DNA of 64,000 nt from Streptomyces griseosporeus (GTDB lineage Bacteria; Actinomycetota; Actinomycetes; Streptomycetales; Streptomycetaceae), in the NCBI RefSeq assembly GCF_014656055.1, contig NZ_BNBR01000003.1:124001-188000 (forward strand), written 5' to 3'. Numbering within the stretch: position 1 is the stretch's first letter; each line of letters starts with the position of its first letter. Both the position numbers and the translations under genes were made by a program. This document shows positions 26,484 through 34,480 of this stretch, piece after piece. The notes beneath the pieces are model-generated. The model had not been told where the DNA came from. It did not search any database and saw nothing but the letters and a program-made list of their open reading frames with translations.

Positions 26484-26493
26484 GCAACGTTGC
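26484..26493. promoter_or_regulatory. LacI/GalR-type palindrome upstream of glcP
   Basis: GCAACGTTGC is a perfect 10-bp palindrome with a central CG step, the hallmark of LacI-family operators, about 100 bases upstream of the glcP start on the minus strand. The cognate regulator is not in the window. The glcP-smc gap (26385-26626) otherwise shows nothing distinct. Confidence 0.4.
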
Positions 26494-26626
26494 AGACCCT
26501 ATGCCTTCAAGTTTCGAAGTCAAGGGGTGAGATCGAATCGATTTGAGCCGACGGCGCGTCAGCCTTGTGTTCAGTATTTGAAGCCACTCAGAGACGCAGG
26601 TGAAACAGGTGTAGACCGCACCGAAG

Positions 26627-29600
26627 TCAGCGCAGACGCTGCGAGATGACCTTCGACACACCGTCGCCCTGCATGGACACGCCATAGAGCGCGTCGGCGA
26701 CCTCCATCGTCCGCTTCTGGTGCGTGATCACGATGAGCTGCGAGGCCTCCTGCAGCTCCTGCATGATCCGGATCAGCCGCTGGAGGTTGGTGTCGTCCAG
26801 CGCCGCCTCGACCTCGTCCATGACGTAGAACGGGCTCGGCCGGGCCTTGAAGATCGACACCAGCAGCGCCACGGCCGTCAGCGACCGCTCCCCGCCGGAG
26901 AGCAGGCTGAGCCGCTTGACCTTCTTCCCCGGCGGCCGGGCCTCGACGTCCACGCCCGTGGTCAGCATGTTGTCGGGGTCGGTCAGCACGAGCCGTCCCT
27001 CGCCGCCCGGGAAGAGCCGGCTGAAGACGCCCTCGAACTCGCGGGCGGTGTCCCGGTAGGCCTCCGTGAACACCTGCTCGACGCGCTCGTCGACCTCCTT
27101 GACGACCTGGAGCAGGTCGGCGCGGGTCTTCTTCAGGTCCTCCAGCTGCTCGCTGAGGAACTTGTGCCGCTCCTCCAGCGCCGCGAACTCCTCCAGCGCG
27201 AGCGGATTGACCTTGCCGAGCTGCTGGTACGCCCGCTCCGCCGCCTTGAGCCGCTTCTCCTGTTCGGCCCGGACGAAGGGCCGCGGCCGGTTGCGCGGGT
27301 GCTCCGGATCCTCCGGCAGCTGCTCGCCCTCGGCGGGGGGCGAGGGCGGCACGAGCTGGTGCGGGCCGTACTCGGACACGAGCCCCGCCGGTTCCACACC
27401 GAGTTCCTCCAGCGCCTTGGTCTCCAGCTGCTCGATGCGCAGCCGCTTCTCGGCGCCGAGTACCTCGCCCCGGTGGACTGAATCCGTCAACTTGTCGAGT
27501 TCCGCCTTCAGTTCGCGCCCCTGGGCGCGGGCGGCGGCCAGCTCCTGCTCGCGGCGGGCCTTGGCGGCCTCCGCGGCGGCGCGTTCCTGCTCGGCGCGGG
27601 CGAGGGAGACCTCGACGTGCGCCAGCAGCCGGCGGGCACCGGAGGCGACGGCCTCGGCGACGGCCGCCTCGTGGCGCAGCCGCGCCCGCCGCTGCTCGGC
27701 ACGCGCGCGTGCCTCGCGTTCCGCGCGGGCGGCCCGGTCGAGCGAGTCGGCGCGTCCGGCCAGCGCCTTGACGCGTTCCTCGTGGGTACGGACCTGGAGG
27801 CGGGCCTCCATCTCGGTCTGCCGGGCGTTGGCACCGTCGGCGGCGAGCCGGTCCCGTACGGAGGTGTCGGGCTCCTCCTCGACCGGCGTCTCCTCGGCGA
27901 CCGCGAGCCGCTCGGCGAGTTCCTCGACCTCCTCCAGCGCCTTCTCCAGCGCCTCCTGGGCGCGGGCGGCGGCGGCCGCGGACCGCTCGGCCTCCCCGGC
28001 GGCACCGCGCGCCTGCCCGGCGAGCCGGCCGAGCTGCTGGGCCACGGCGGACTTCTCCCGGTCGGCGGCACGCCGGCGCTCGCCGAGCTCCTCCACGAGG
28101 GCGGCGGCCCCGGTACGGCGCTCGGCCGCCGTCTGCTGGGCCTGTGCGAGTTCCTCGCAGCGCACCGCCAGCTCCTCCAGCTCGGCGGCGGCCTCGTCCA
28201 CGGAGGCCTGCACCTCCAGCAGGCTGGGGGCGCCCGCGGAGCCGCCGTGGGCGAAGTGGGCGCCGAGGAGGTCGCCCTCGGCGGTGACGGCGGTGAGGTG
28301 GGGGTGGGCGTAGACGAGGTCTTCGGCGTCCTCAAGGGTGCCGACGACGACGATTCCTTGCAGGAGGCGGTGGATGGCGGGCATGAGGTCGGCGGGGGCG
28401 CGGACGAAGCTCGCGGCGGAGGGTGCCGGTAGTTCGTCGTCTGCGGGTGCGTCGTGGCTTGTCGCGCCCACGCGGCGGGAGCCGCATGTCGAACACAGCC
28501 CCGCGCCCCTGCTCGGCGTTGCTGCCGGGGCGCCTGACAGGATCAGGGACGCCCTGCCGCCGTCCTGCTTGCGCAGAAGCCGCAACGCCTCCGCCGCCGC
28601 GGCCGGGGTCTCCACCGCGATCGCGTCCGCCGCCGCGCCGAAAGCGGCGGCGAGCGGGACCTCGTAGCCGGGGGTGATGCTCAGGTGCTCGGCGACCGGC
28701 CCGAGGATCCCCGTCAGCCGGTCCCGCGCCCCCAGCAGTATCCCCGTGCCGTCCTTCCGCCGCAGGCCCAGTGCCAGCGCCTCGTGGCGCGCCTGGGTCG
28801 CCGCCCGCTTGCGTTCCGCCGCCGTGGCCGCCTCCCGTGCGGCGGTCAGCGCGGCCTCGGCCTCGGCGAGCTGCCGCTTGGCCGTCTCGTGCTGTTCGGC
28901 GAGTTCGGCGTCGTCGGCGTCGAGACCGTCGACCTCGGCCTTGAGGGCCTCGTACTCCTCCTGCGCGGTGACGGCGCGCTGCTGTGCCTCGTCGCGGGCG
29001 GCGGCGAGGCGGTCGATCTCGGCCTGCGCGGAGGCGGCGCGGGAGCGGGCCGCGTTCACCTGGCCGCTGAGGCGGGCGAGGCCCTCGCGGCGGTCGGCGA
29101 TGGCCCGGGCGACGTCCCTGAGCCGCCGTTCCTCGGCGGCCAGCTCGCGTTCCAGCTCGGCGCGGTGGGCGATCGTGTCGTCGAGGGCGCGCTGCGCGGC
29201 CTCCAGGGCCGCCTCCAGCTCGGCCTCCTGCTCGCGGACGCGGGCGGCCTCGCGCTCCAGGTCCTCGGGGTCGCGGCCGCGCCGCTCGTCCACCGGTGCC
29301 TGGGTCGCGCTCTTCACGCGCGCGTCGGCCAGCGAGATCGTGCCGCGCACGCGTTCGGCGAGCTGGGACAGCTCGTACCAGGTCTGCTGGGCGCGGGTGA
29401 GGCGCGGAGTGAGCTGCCGTACCTCGTCCTCCAGCAGGGCCTCGCGCTGGAGGGCCTTCTTCAGCTCCTGCTCGGCGCTGTCCTTGCGGGCCTTCAGCGC
29501 GGCCTCGTCGGCGATCTCGGCCTTGAGCGCCTCCCGGAGCCGTACGAGATCGTCGGCGAGCAGGCGCAGCCGGGCGTCGCGCAGGTCGGCCTGGATGACG

Positions 29601-30247
29601 GCGGCGCGGCGGGCGACGGCGGCCTGGCGGCCGAGGGGCTTGAGCTGGCGGCGCAGCTCGTCGGTGAGGTCCTGCACGCGCGCGAGGTTGGCCTGCATCG
29701 CGTCCAGCTTGCGCAGCGCCTTCTCCTTGCGCTTGCGGTGCTTGAGGACGCCCGCGGCCTCCTCGATGAAGGCGCGCCGTCCCATGGGGTCGGCGTGCAG
29801 GACGGAGTCGAGCTGGCCCTGGCCGACGATGACGTGCATCTCGCGGCCGATGCCGGAGTCGGACAGCAGTTCCTGGATGTCGAGCAGGCGGCAGGTGTCG
29901 CCGTTGATCTGGTACTCGCTGCCGCCGTTGCGGAACATGATCCGCGTGATGGTGACCTCGGCGTACTCGATGGGCAGGGCCCCGTCGGAGTTGTCGATGG
30001 TCAGGGACACCTCGGCGCGGCCCAGCGGGGGGCGGCCGGTGGTGCCGGCGAAGATGACGTCCTCCATCTTGCCGCCGCGCAGCGACTTGGCGCCCTGCTC
30101 CCCCATGACCCAGCTGAGCGCGTCCACGACGTTCGACTTGCCGGAGCCGTTGGGGCCGACGACACAGGTGATGCCCGGCTCGAACCGCAGTGTGGTCGCC
30201 GAGGCGAACGACTTGAACCCGCGGAGGGTCAGGGCCTTGAGGTGCAC
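26627..30247 (-). CDS. smc: Chromosome segregation ATPase Smc with a hinge insertion
   Basis: A 1206-residue SMC, longer than the ~1186 residues usual in Streptomyces. The N-terminal ATPase half has VVGPNGSGKSNVVDALSW (Walker A, about 30-47) and the C-terminal half LSGGERSLTAVALLVSIFKA with YVMDEVEAALDDTN (signature and Walker B). Two long Ala/Glu/Arg coiled coils (about 165-500 and 660-1000) flank the hinge (about 505-655). Inside the hinge, residues about 580-606 (GLCSTCGSRRVGATSHDAPA) are encoded by DNA resembling an intergenic hairpin repeat, with no counterpart I know of in other Smc proteins. GTG at 30247 begins HLKALTLRGFKSFASA. The frame stays open through the insert. Confidence 0.95.
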   Translation of the reverse strand: MHLKALTLRGFKSFASATTLRFEPGITCVVGPNGSGKSNVVDALSWVMGEQGAKSLRGGKMEDVIFAGTTGRPPLGRAEVSLTIDNSDGALPIEYAEVTITRIMFRNGGSEYQINGDTCRLLDIQELLSDSGIGREMHVIVGQGQLDSVLHADPMGRRAFIEEAAGVLKHRKRKEKALRKLDAMQANLARVQDLTDELRRQLKPLGRQAAVARRAAVIQADLRDARLRLLADDLVRLREALKAEIADEAALKARKDSAEQELKKALQREALLEDEVRQLTPRLTRAQQTWYELSQLAERVRGTISLADARVKSATQAPVDERRGRDPEDLEREAARVREQEAELEAALEAAQRALDDTIAHRAELERELAAEERRLRDVARAIADRREGLARLSGQVNAARSRAASAQAEIDRLAAARDEAQQRAVTAQEEYEALKAEVDGLDADDAELAEQHETAKRQLAEAEAALTAAREAATAAERKRAATQARHEALALGLRRKDGTGILLGARDRLTGILGPVAEHLSITPGYEVPLAAAFGAAADAIAVETPAAAAEALRLLRKQDGGRASLILSGAPAATPSRGAGLCSTCGSRRVGATSHDAPADDELPAPSAASFVRAPADLMPAIHRLLQGIVVVGTLEDAEDLVYAHPHLTAVTAEGDLLGAHFAHGGSAGAPSLLEVQASVDEAAAELEELAVRCEELAQAQQTAAERRTGAAALVEELGERRRAADREKSAVAQQLGRLAGQARGAAGEAERSAAAAARAQEALEKALEEVEELAERLAVAEETPVEEEPDTSVRDRLAADGANARQTEMEARLQVRTHEERVKALAGRADSLDRAARAEREARARAEQRRARLRHEAAVAEAVASGARRLLAHVEVSLARAEQERAAAEAAKARREQELAAARAQGRELKAELDKLTDSVHRGEVLGAEKRLRIEQLETKALEELGVEPAGLVSEYGPHQLVPPSPPAEGEQLPEDPEHPRNRPRPFVRAEQEKRLKAAERAYQQLGKVNPLALEEFAALEERHKFLSEQLEDLKKTRADLLQVVKEVDERVEQVFTEAYRDTAREFEGVFSRLFPGGEGRLVLTDPDNMLTTGVDVEARPPGKKVKRLSLLSGGERSLTAVALLVSIFKARPSPFYVMDEVEAALDDTNLQRLIRIMQELQEASQLIVITHQKRTMEVADALYGVSMQGDGVSKVISQRLR
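28430..28510 (-). repeat. Intergenic-type hairpin repeat inside the smc hinge coding region
   Basis: This 81-base stretch reads on the minus strand as a GGGGCGCGGGGCTGTG start, a GCGGCTCCCGCCGC hairpin, GTGGGCGCGAC, then GCCACGACGCACCCGCAGAC. I recognise this order of motifs as a repeat widespread in Streptomyces intergenic regions. It is 27 codons long and keeps the frame. Boundaries are approximate because only the recognised motifs define them. Confidence 0.6.
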
Positions 30248-30363
30248 GCCGCTGGACTCTACCTTCCGGGATTGTCTCGCTCCATGAACGCGCGGTTTCG
30301 CCGGTGAACGCGCAGGGCACACCAGACGTTAAGAGGCTGAAAGGATGCGTGGGGGAAAGAAAG

Positions 30364-30385
30364 AAGGGACGCCGAAGCGTCCCTT
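30364..30385 (-). terminator. Canonical intrinsic terminator with UUCG tetraloop
   Basis: A perfect 9-bp stem AAGGGACGC / GCGTCCCTT closes a tetraloop that reads TTCG on the minus strand, followed by TTCTTTCTTTC. It lies about 75 bases past the stop of the small coiled-coil gene and is the most classical rho-independent terminator in the window. Confidence 0.85.
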
Positions 30386-30459
30386 GCAACTCTGAGAACT
30401 AGCGGTTGTACGGGCAGCCCAACCACTGCGAATGCTGTTGTGGAGCGGTGATGCAGTGA

Positions 30460-30663
30460 TCAGGTGAGCGCAGGCTCCGCCTGGTTCGCGTCGATGCTCT
30501 CCATGATCCTGTCGTGAGAAGCGGCAGCCTGCAGTGCGTCGTTCTCCGCCTGGATCCGTCCGAGCTCGGATTCCAGGTCCTGGACGCGCTGCTGGAGCCG
30601 TCGCATCTCGGCGAGGAGTCGAGGGTCGGAGCCGCCGACGTAACCGAGAAGCGCCTTTGCCAT
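30460..30663 (-). CDS. Small conserved coiled-coil protein
   Basis: A 67-residue protein, MAKALLGYVGGSDPRLLAEM followed by a heptad-rich helix (RRLQQRVQDLESELGRIQAE) and a short polar tail. Small proteins with this N-terminus occur widely in actinobacteria; no function is known to me. ATG at 30663 follows GGAGG (11-base spacing) and is preferred to an ATG at 30771 that would add 36 residues of low plausibility. It lies between smc and acyP and has its own terminator. Confidence 0.75.
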   Translation of the reverse strand: MAKALLGYVGGSDPRLLAEMRRLQQRVQDLESELGRIQAENDALQAAASHDRIMESIDANQAEPALT

Positions 30664-31046
30664 GATGGATGGTCCTCCACACTGAGTGACCGACCGAAGC
30701 GGTGGTGGGTCGTGAGGGATTCGCACCCGCGGTTGCTTGGCAGGCCTGGAGTTGTGCTGCCGTTCAGCCATGCCAAACAGCTAGGTGCGCGGGGTGCTTT
30801 CAGCGTCTCACCAAAAAGTTTGACGGTCAACACGATCACGCCCCGTATTGACGGGCAACCCTGTGCGGACGGCGGAAAAACGGCGGCGTCGCGGCTTCTG
30901 CGGGGCCCTGGGGGCGTGGCGATCATCCTTGCGTGCGGCGTCCGGCGATGCAAGCGGTTCGCGGCAACGACCTGCTTCTTTCTCCCGGCGCGTGGCGCCC
31001 GGCACGCGCCCCTCGGCCGCCGGGCGGTGCGCCGGGGGCGGCCGGG
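30664..31046 (-). promoter_or_regulatory. 383-base intergenic region upstream of the small coiled-coil gene
   Basis: No convincing gene. A TTGAC-G-GTCAA palindrome (30820-30830) overlaps a possible minus-strand -35 (TTGACC), but the -10 is poor. Bases 30703-30778 superficially resemble a tRNA and were rejected. Confidence 0.35.
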
Positions 31047-31328
31047 TCAGCGGATGGCGAAGCCGTCGTAGCCGCCCCGGGGTGTGTCCCAGATCTCGGT
31101 GACGCCGTCCACGCGTCCGGGCGTGTCGCCGCCCTCGAGCCAGTCGAGGAGGGTCTGGCAGCCGCTGCGGGGGCCCTCGGCGACGACCTGCACCCGTCCG
31201 TCGCCCAAATTGAGAGCAAAACCACTCAGGCCACCGATCTCCAGCGCCTTCGCCCTGGTGAACCAGCGGAAACCCACACCTTGGACGCGTCCGCGCACCC
31301 AGGCGACCAGCCGTACATCCTCGCTCAT
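31047..31328 (-). CDS. acyP: Acylphosphatase
   Basis: A 93-residue enzyme that hydrolyses acyl phosphates. VRLVAWVRGRVQGVGFRWFT holds the catalytic arginine in GRVQGVGFR, and the asparagine lies in GFALNLGDGRVQVVAEG, both diagnostic. The length matches the family. It stands as a monocistronic minus-strand gene next to the SCP-domain gene, which points the other way. Confidence 0.95.
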   Translation of the reverse strand: MSEDVRLVAWVRGRVQGVGFRWFTRAKALEIGGLSGFALNLGDGRVQVVAEGPRSGCQTLLDWLEGGDTPGRVDGVTEIWDTPRGGYDGFAIR

Positions 31329-31539
31329 GACTGCAACCTAACCGGCCAATGTCACTCGGGACACTTCCTCCCCGGGCGCCATGCGGTACCGTCCCGACGC
31401 AATGCATCTCATATGAAACTCACTCGATCGAGTGAGTCTGATCGGAGCCGGGCCGGGGGGACGTGCTCGGAACGATCAGTCGACCACACAGACCCGGGTC
31501 GGGCTCGGGTCGACCGCAAGGGACGAGGAAGGCCAGGAC

Positions 31540-32718
31540 ATGGGACGCCACCGACGCTCTGCCGCCGGCCGCGCCGCCACGGGCCGCGCCACGGGGGTCA
31601 CGCACACGGACAGCTCCTGGACGGACAGCCGCATCCCGGGGGACTCGTACGGGGCCGGGGACGCCCCGATGGGCATCGCGCCCTATCTCCGTCCGGAGGC
31701 GTACGCCGAGGCCTATGCGAAGAGCCAGGAGTACCTCTTCGCCACGGACGAGCACCGGGCCGGCGCCGGGACCGGGGCTGAGTCCGGGGCCTTCGAGGCG
31801 TCCGCCGCGGACACGGCCGTACTGCCCTCGGAGGGCTTCGCGCCCGACGGCGGCGGGCCGCGGTCCAGCTCGCACCGGCGCCGCAGGAAGAAGGCGGTGA
31901 CGCCGGTGCGCACGGGGCTGCTCGGCGTCTCGGCGGCCGTCGCCATCGGTACGGTCGCCGTCGCCTCGGGCGTGGTGCCGGGTCTGGACAACTACCGGCT
32001 CGGCGGCGGCAGCGGCCCCGGCGACAAGGTCCAGGCGGCCGACACCCCGACGAACTCGGCGAGCGAGCAGGGCGGGGTGGCCGGCACCGCCGACGACCGC
32101 GCCGGCGTACCGGGATCCGCCAGCCGCAGCGGTGAGCGGTCCTCGTCCCCGTCGGCGTCGCAGACGCCGTCCCCGACGGCCTCCACGGCGTCCCCGACGC
32201 CGACCAAGACGCCGTCGCAGAAGCCGACGACGGCCACGCCGAGCGAGAAGCCGACCGAGCGGGCGACGCCGAAGCCGAAGCCGACGCCGTCCCAGTCGGA
32301 GGAGCGGCAGCGGACGTCCGCGCCGGTGACGGTGTCCGCGGAGGCCGCCGCCGAGGCGGAGGTGCTGCGACTCGTCAACGAGGAGCGGGCGAAGGTCGGC
32401 TGCAGCCCGGTCTCCGCGAACAGCGGGCTGACCCAGCTGGCCGAGGCGTTCAGCCAGGACATGGCGGCGCGGAACTTCTTCGACCACACCGACCCCGACG
32501 GCCGGACCCCGTGGGACCGGGCCGCGAAGGCCGGCATCACCGACCTCGGCGGCGAGAACATAGCCCGCGGCCAGGCGGACGCGGCGGCGGTGATGGAGGC
32601 CTGGATGAACAGCCCCGGCCACCGTGCCAACATCCTCAACTGCGACTTCAAGACCCTGGGCGTCGGCGTGCACTTGGGCGCGGGCGGACCCTGGTGGACG
32701 CAGGACTTCGGGTACTAG
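31540..32718 (+). CDS. Membrane-anchored CAP/SCP-domain protein
   Basis: A 392-residue protein. A cytoplasmic N-terminus (about 1-120) precedes a basic patch (SSHRRRRKKAV) and a single transmembrane segment (TGLLGVSAAVAIGTVAVASG). A Ser/Thr/Pro/Lys-rich spacer (about 195-275, TPTKTPSQKPTTATPSEKPT) leads to a CAP domain with FFDHTDPDGRTPWDRAAKAG, GGENIARGQ and AWMNSPGHRANIL. Bacterial CAP proteins are extracellular with unclear roles. ATG at 31540 (MGRHRRSAAG) follows AAGG and suits the family; an earlier in-frame start at 31432 is unlikely. The TAG stop is part of the CTAG that borders the hairpin element. Confidence 0.85.
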   Translation: MGRHRRSAAGRAATGRATGVTHTDSSWTDSRIPGDSYGAGDAPMGIAPYLRPEAYAEAYAKSQEYLFATDEHRAGAGTGAESGAFEASAADTAVLPSEGFAPDGGGPRSSSHRRRRKKAVTPVRTGLLGVSAAVAIGTVAVASGVVPGLDNYRLGGGSGPGDKVQAADTPTNSASEQGGVAGTADDRAGVPGSASRSGERSSSPSASQTPSPTASTASPTPTKTPSQKPTTATPSEKPTERATPKPKPTPSQSEERQRTSAPVTVSAEAAAEAEVLRLVNEERAKVGCSPVSANSGLTQLAEAFSQDMAARNFFDHTDPDGRTPWDRAAKAGITDLGGENIARGQADAAAVMEAWMNSPGHRANILNCDFKTLGVGVHLGAGGPWWTQDFGY

Positions 32719-32895
32719 GGCGTGTCCGCAAAGTCGCGTCGTCCGCCCGGAGGGCGGGCCGAGCGGCGTCCGGTGCGTGCTCTCGCCGTGCCGGACGGGC
32801 GCCCGCGTACTGGTTGTACGCGGGCGACCGGCCGGTGCGGCGAGAGGGCGTGCCGGGCGTCGGGCGGCAGACGGGACTTTGCGGACACGCCCTAG
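32715..32895. mobile_element. MITE-like hairpin element with 21-bp perfect terminal inverted repeats
   Basis: Both ends carry a 21-bp perfect inverted repeat (CTAGGGCGTGTCCGCAAAGT plus C, and its complement) at 32715-32735 and 32875-32895. The interior is also largely palindromic, with a GCCCGCGTAC / GTACGCGGGC hairpin at the centre, so the 181 bases can form one long hairpin. The outermost CTAG may be a target-site duplication, as seen with IS5-family elements. Bases 32721-32761 match 37253-37213 on the other strand identically over 41 bases. Confidence 0.7.
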
Positions 32896-33347
32896 GACAG
32901 CCCCCGCAGGTCGGTGACGTCCTGCGGGTCAGCTGCCCGTTCACCGAGGCGCGGGTCGTGCGGGTGACGCGGGACGAGATCTCGGTCGAGTGGCCGTGGG
33001 GCCGGATCGACCCGCGGTCGGCTCTCCGCTGGAACGGCCGGCGCGCGATCCCCCGCGCCACGCCGCCCGGCACATGGGGCGGCCTCTTCCAGGTCGCCCC
33101 GGGCGATGAACCCCTGCGGCCGGGCGGTGTGTGCCGGGTCGGCATCCCCGAGACACTCGTCCGGGTCGTCGACACCGGCCACTACGACCCCCCACTGGAC
33201 GTGGGCTGGCTACCGCGCCCCCACACCCTCCTCATCGTCGCCCCGGCCGAGAGCACCTGGACGGACGAGGACGACGAGACCGACACCATCGAGGTGGAGT
33301 CGGCCGCGCCCCTGGTCATCGAGCGCGGCCCTTCGACCGGCCGGTGA
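32850..33347 (+). CDS. Small conserved Streptomyces protein whose 5' end abuts a repeat element
   Basis: The homologous core starts at about 32910 (VGDVLRVSCPFTEARVVRVT) and runs through WPWGRIDPRSALRWNG and GVCRVGIPETLVRVV to a short acidic C-terminus (TDEDDETDTIEVE). I recall proteins of this type in Streptomyces, of unknown function, starting one or a few residues before the GDV motif. No ATG or GTG lies there in frame. The nearest in-frame start is GTG at 32850 inside the MITE-like element, adding about 20 residues. The native start may have been lost to the insertion. Whether it is still expressed is unknown. Confidence 0.55.
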   Translation: MPGVGRQTGLCGHALGQPPQVGDVLRVSCPFTEARVVRVTRDEISVEWPWGRIDPRSALRWNGRRAIPRATPPGTWGGLFQVAPGDEPLRPGGVCRVGIPETLVRVVDTGHYDPPLDVGWLPRPHTLLIVAPAESTWTDEDDETDTIEVESAAPLVIERGPSTGR

Positions 33348-33354
33348 CGCCAGG

Positions 33355-33945
33355 TCAGGCGGCCAGCGACGTACGGCCAGCGGTGAACGTCCGCGCCGTC
33401 TCCGTGACGCGGCGGCCCAGGTGTTCCGCCGTCGCGATGTCGGACTTGTGGACCGCTTCGGGGCCCTCGTCGACGTTGGTCTGGGCGGCCGCGCCGGCGA
33501 AGACGCCGAGGCGGTTGAGGTCGTGCTCCGAGCCGGCGCTGTTGTTCCAGCCCGGGTGCAGGCCGAGGTTGACCCAGTGCATGCCGTGCTGCGCGGCGAG
33601 GATCTGGAAGAACTGCAGGGTGTGCAGCTTGTCGCCGCTCTTGGAGCCGGAGTTGGTGAAGCCGGCCGCGAGCTTGTCCTTCCAGTCCTGGCCGAACCAG
33701 CGCTTCGAGGACGCCTCGGCGAAGACGTGGAAGGCGCCCGACGCGGTGCCCATGTAGGTGGGCGAGCCGAAGACGATCGCGTCGGCGCGGTCCAGCAGCG
33801 CCCACTGCTCGTCGGTGATCTCGTCGACCTTGATCAGGTGCACCTCGGCGCCCGCGTCCACGGCGCCGTCCCGGACGGCCTCGGCGAGGACGGCGGTGTG
33901 GCCGTAGCCGGAGTGGTAGGCGATGGCGACGACAGGGGTGGTCAC
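33355..33945 (-). CDS. Flavodoxin-family NAD(P)H:quinone oxidoreductase (WrbA-like)
   Basis: A 196-residue flavoprotein: VVAIAYHSGYGHTAVLAEAV (FMN phosphate loop, about 5-24), VFGSPTYMGTASGAFHVF, and HWVNLGLHPGWNNSAG. WrbA-like proteins reduce quinones with two electrons. GTG at 33945 follows GAGGAG and removes an implausible 22-residue extension. It is divergent from the HxlR regulator across a 133-base region with a perfect operator, so it is the likely regulated target. Confidence 0.88.
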   Translation of the reverse strand: MTTPVVAIAYHSGYGHTAVLAEAVRDGAVDAGAEVHLIKVDEITDEQWALLDRADAIVFGSPTYMGTASGAFHVFAEASSKRWFGQDWKDKLAAGFTNSGSKSGDKLHTLQFFQILAAQHGMHWVNLGLHPGWNNSAGSEHDLNRLGVFAGAAAQTNVDEGPEAVHKSDIATAEHLGRRVTETARTFTAGRTSLAA

Positions 33946-34018
33946 GACAGGACTCCTCAGGGGACTGGGACAGGGTGTCGCCGTTGAGCCGCAGCTCATC
34001 GGCGATGACAAAAGGAAA

Positions 34019-34039
34019 GCACTAACTTCTGGTTAGTGC
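34019..34039. promoter_or_regulatory. Palindromic operator between the quinone reductase and HxlR genes
   Basis: GCACTAAC-n5-GTTAGTGC is a perfect 8-bp palindrome with a 5-base spacer. A further half-site-like GGTTAGCG follows at 34048-34055. Its position between divergent hxlR and flavodoxin genes, 40 bases from the hxlR start, is that expected of an autoregulatory HxlR site. Confidence 0.7.
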
Positions 34040-34078
34040 AACCTGTCGGTTAGCGCTGCCCTGGCGTACGCTGGGGGT

Positions 34079-34480
34079 ATGACCACCACGCAGGAGCGCA
34101 CACCGGAGCAGGACCTCCCGTACAACGTGTTCGCCAAGGCCTGCCCGTCGCGCGGCACGCTGGAGCACGTCACGGGCCGCTGGGGCGCGCTGACGCTCGG
34201 CGCGCTGCACGAGGGCTCGCTGCGGTTCAACGAGCTGCGGCGCCGGGTGGACGGCGTGAGCGAGAAGATGCTCTCCCAGACGCTGCACGCGCTGGAGCGC
34301 GACGGTCTGGTGCACCGCGATGCCCAGCCGACCAACCCGCCCCGCGTGGACTACGAACTCACCCCGCTGGGCCACCAGGTCGCCGAGCGGCTGCTGTCCC
34401 TCATCCACTTCGTGGAGGGCAGCATGGACGACGTCCTCGCCGCCCGGGAGCGCTACGACACCACGCGCGGCGGCCGCTGA
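34079..34480 (+). CDS. HxlR-family transcriptional regulator
   Basis: A 133-residue winged-helix regulator. The HxlR core is GRWGALTLGALHEGSLRFNE, LRRRVDGVSEKMLSQTLHAL and LERDGLVHRDAQPTNPPRVD, with the recognition helix in the middle. A conserved cysteine near the N-terminus (Cys22, FAKACPSRG) is typical of redox- or quinone-sensing members such as YodB/HypR. It probably controls the divergent quinone reductase. The 3' end overlaps mutM by 28 bases tail to tail. Confidence 0.9.
   Translation: MTTTQERTPEQDLPYNVFAKACPSRGTLEHVTGRWGALTLGALHEGSLRFNELRRRVDGVSEKMLSQTLHALERDGLVHRDAQPTNPPRVDYELTPLGHQVAERLLSLIHFVEGSMDDVLAARERYDTTRGGR

Noticed and set aside
26720..30307. Plus-strand frames antisense to smc, one over 500 codons
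   Set aside because: Composition and lack of motifs identify them as shadows of the coiled-coil codons.
30703..30778. A 76-base minus-strand stretch with tRNA-like landmarks: GG near positions 18-19, a T-arm-like GCGGGTGCGAATCCC and CCA at the 3' end
   Set aside because: The acceptor, D and anticodon stems fail to pair when laid out as a cloverleaf (most positions mismatched) and the T-loop is TGC rather than TTC. At most it is a degraded tRNA 3' end. tRNAscan-SE with a cloverleaf score above cutoff would reverse this.
32118..32330. CRISPR-like or minisatellite repeats in the Ser/Thr/Pro/Lys spacer of the SCP protein
   Set aside because: The repetition is codon-level low complexity (PTPTKTPS-type), with no fixed-length direct repeats and spacers.
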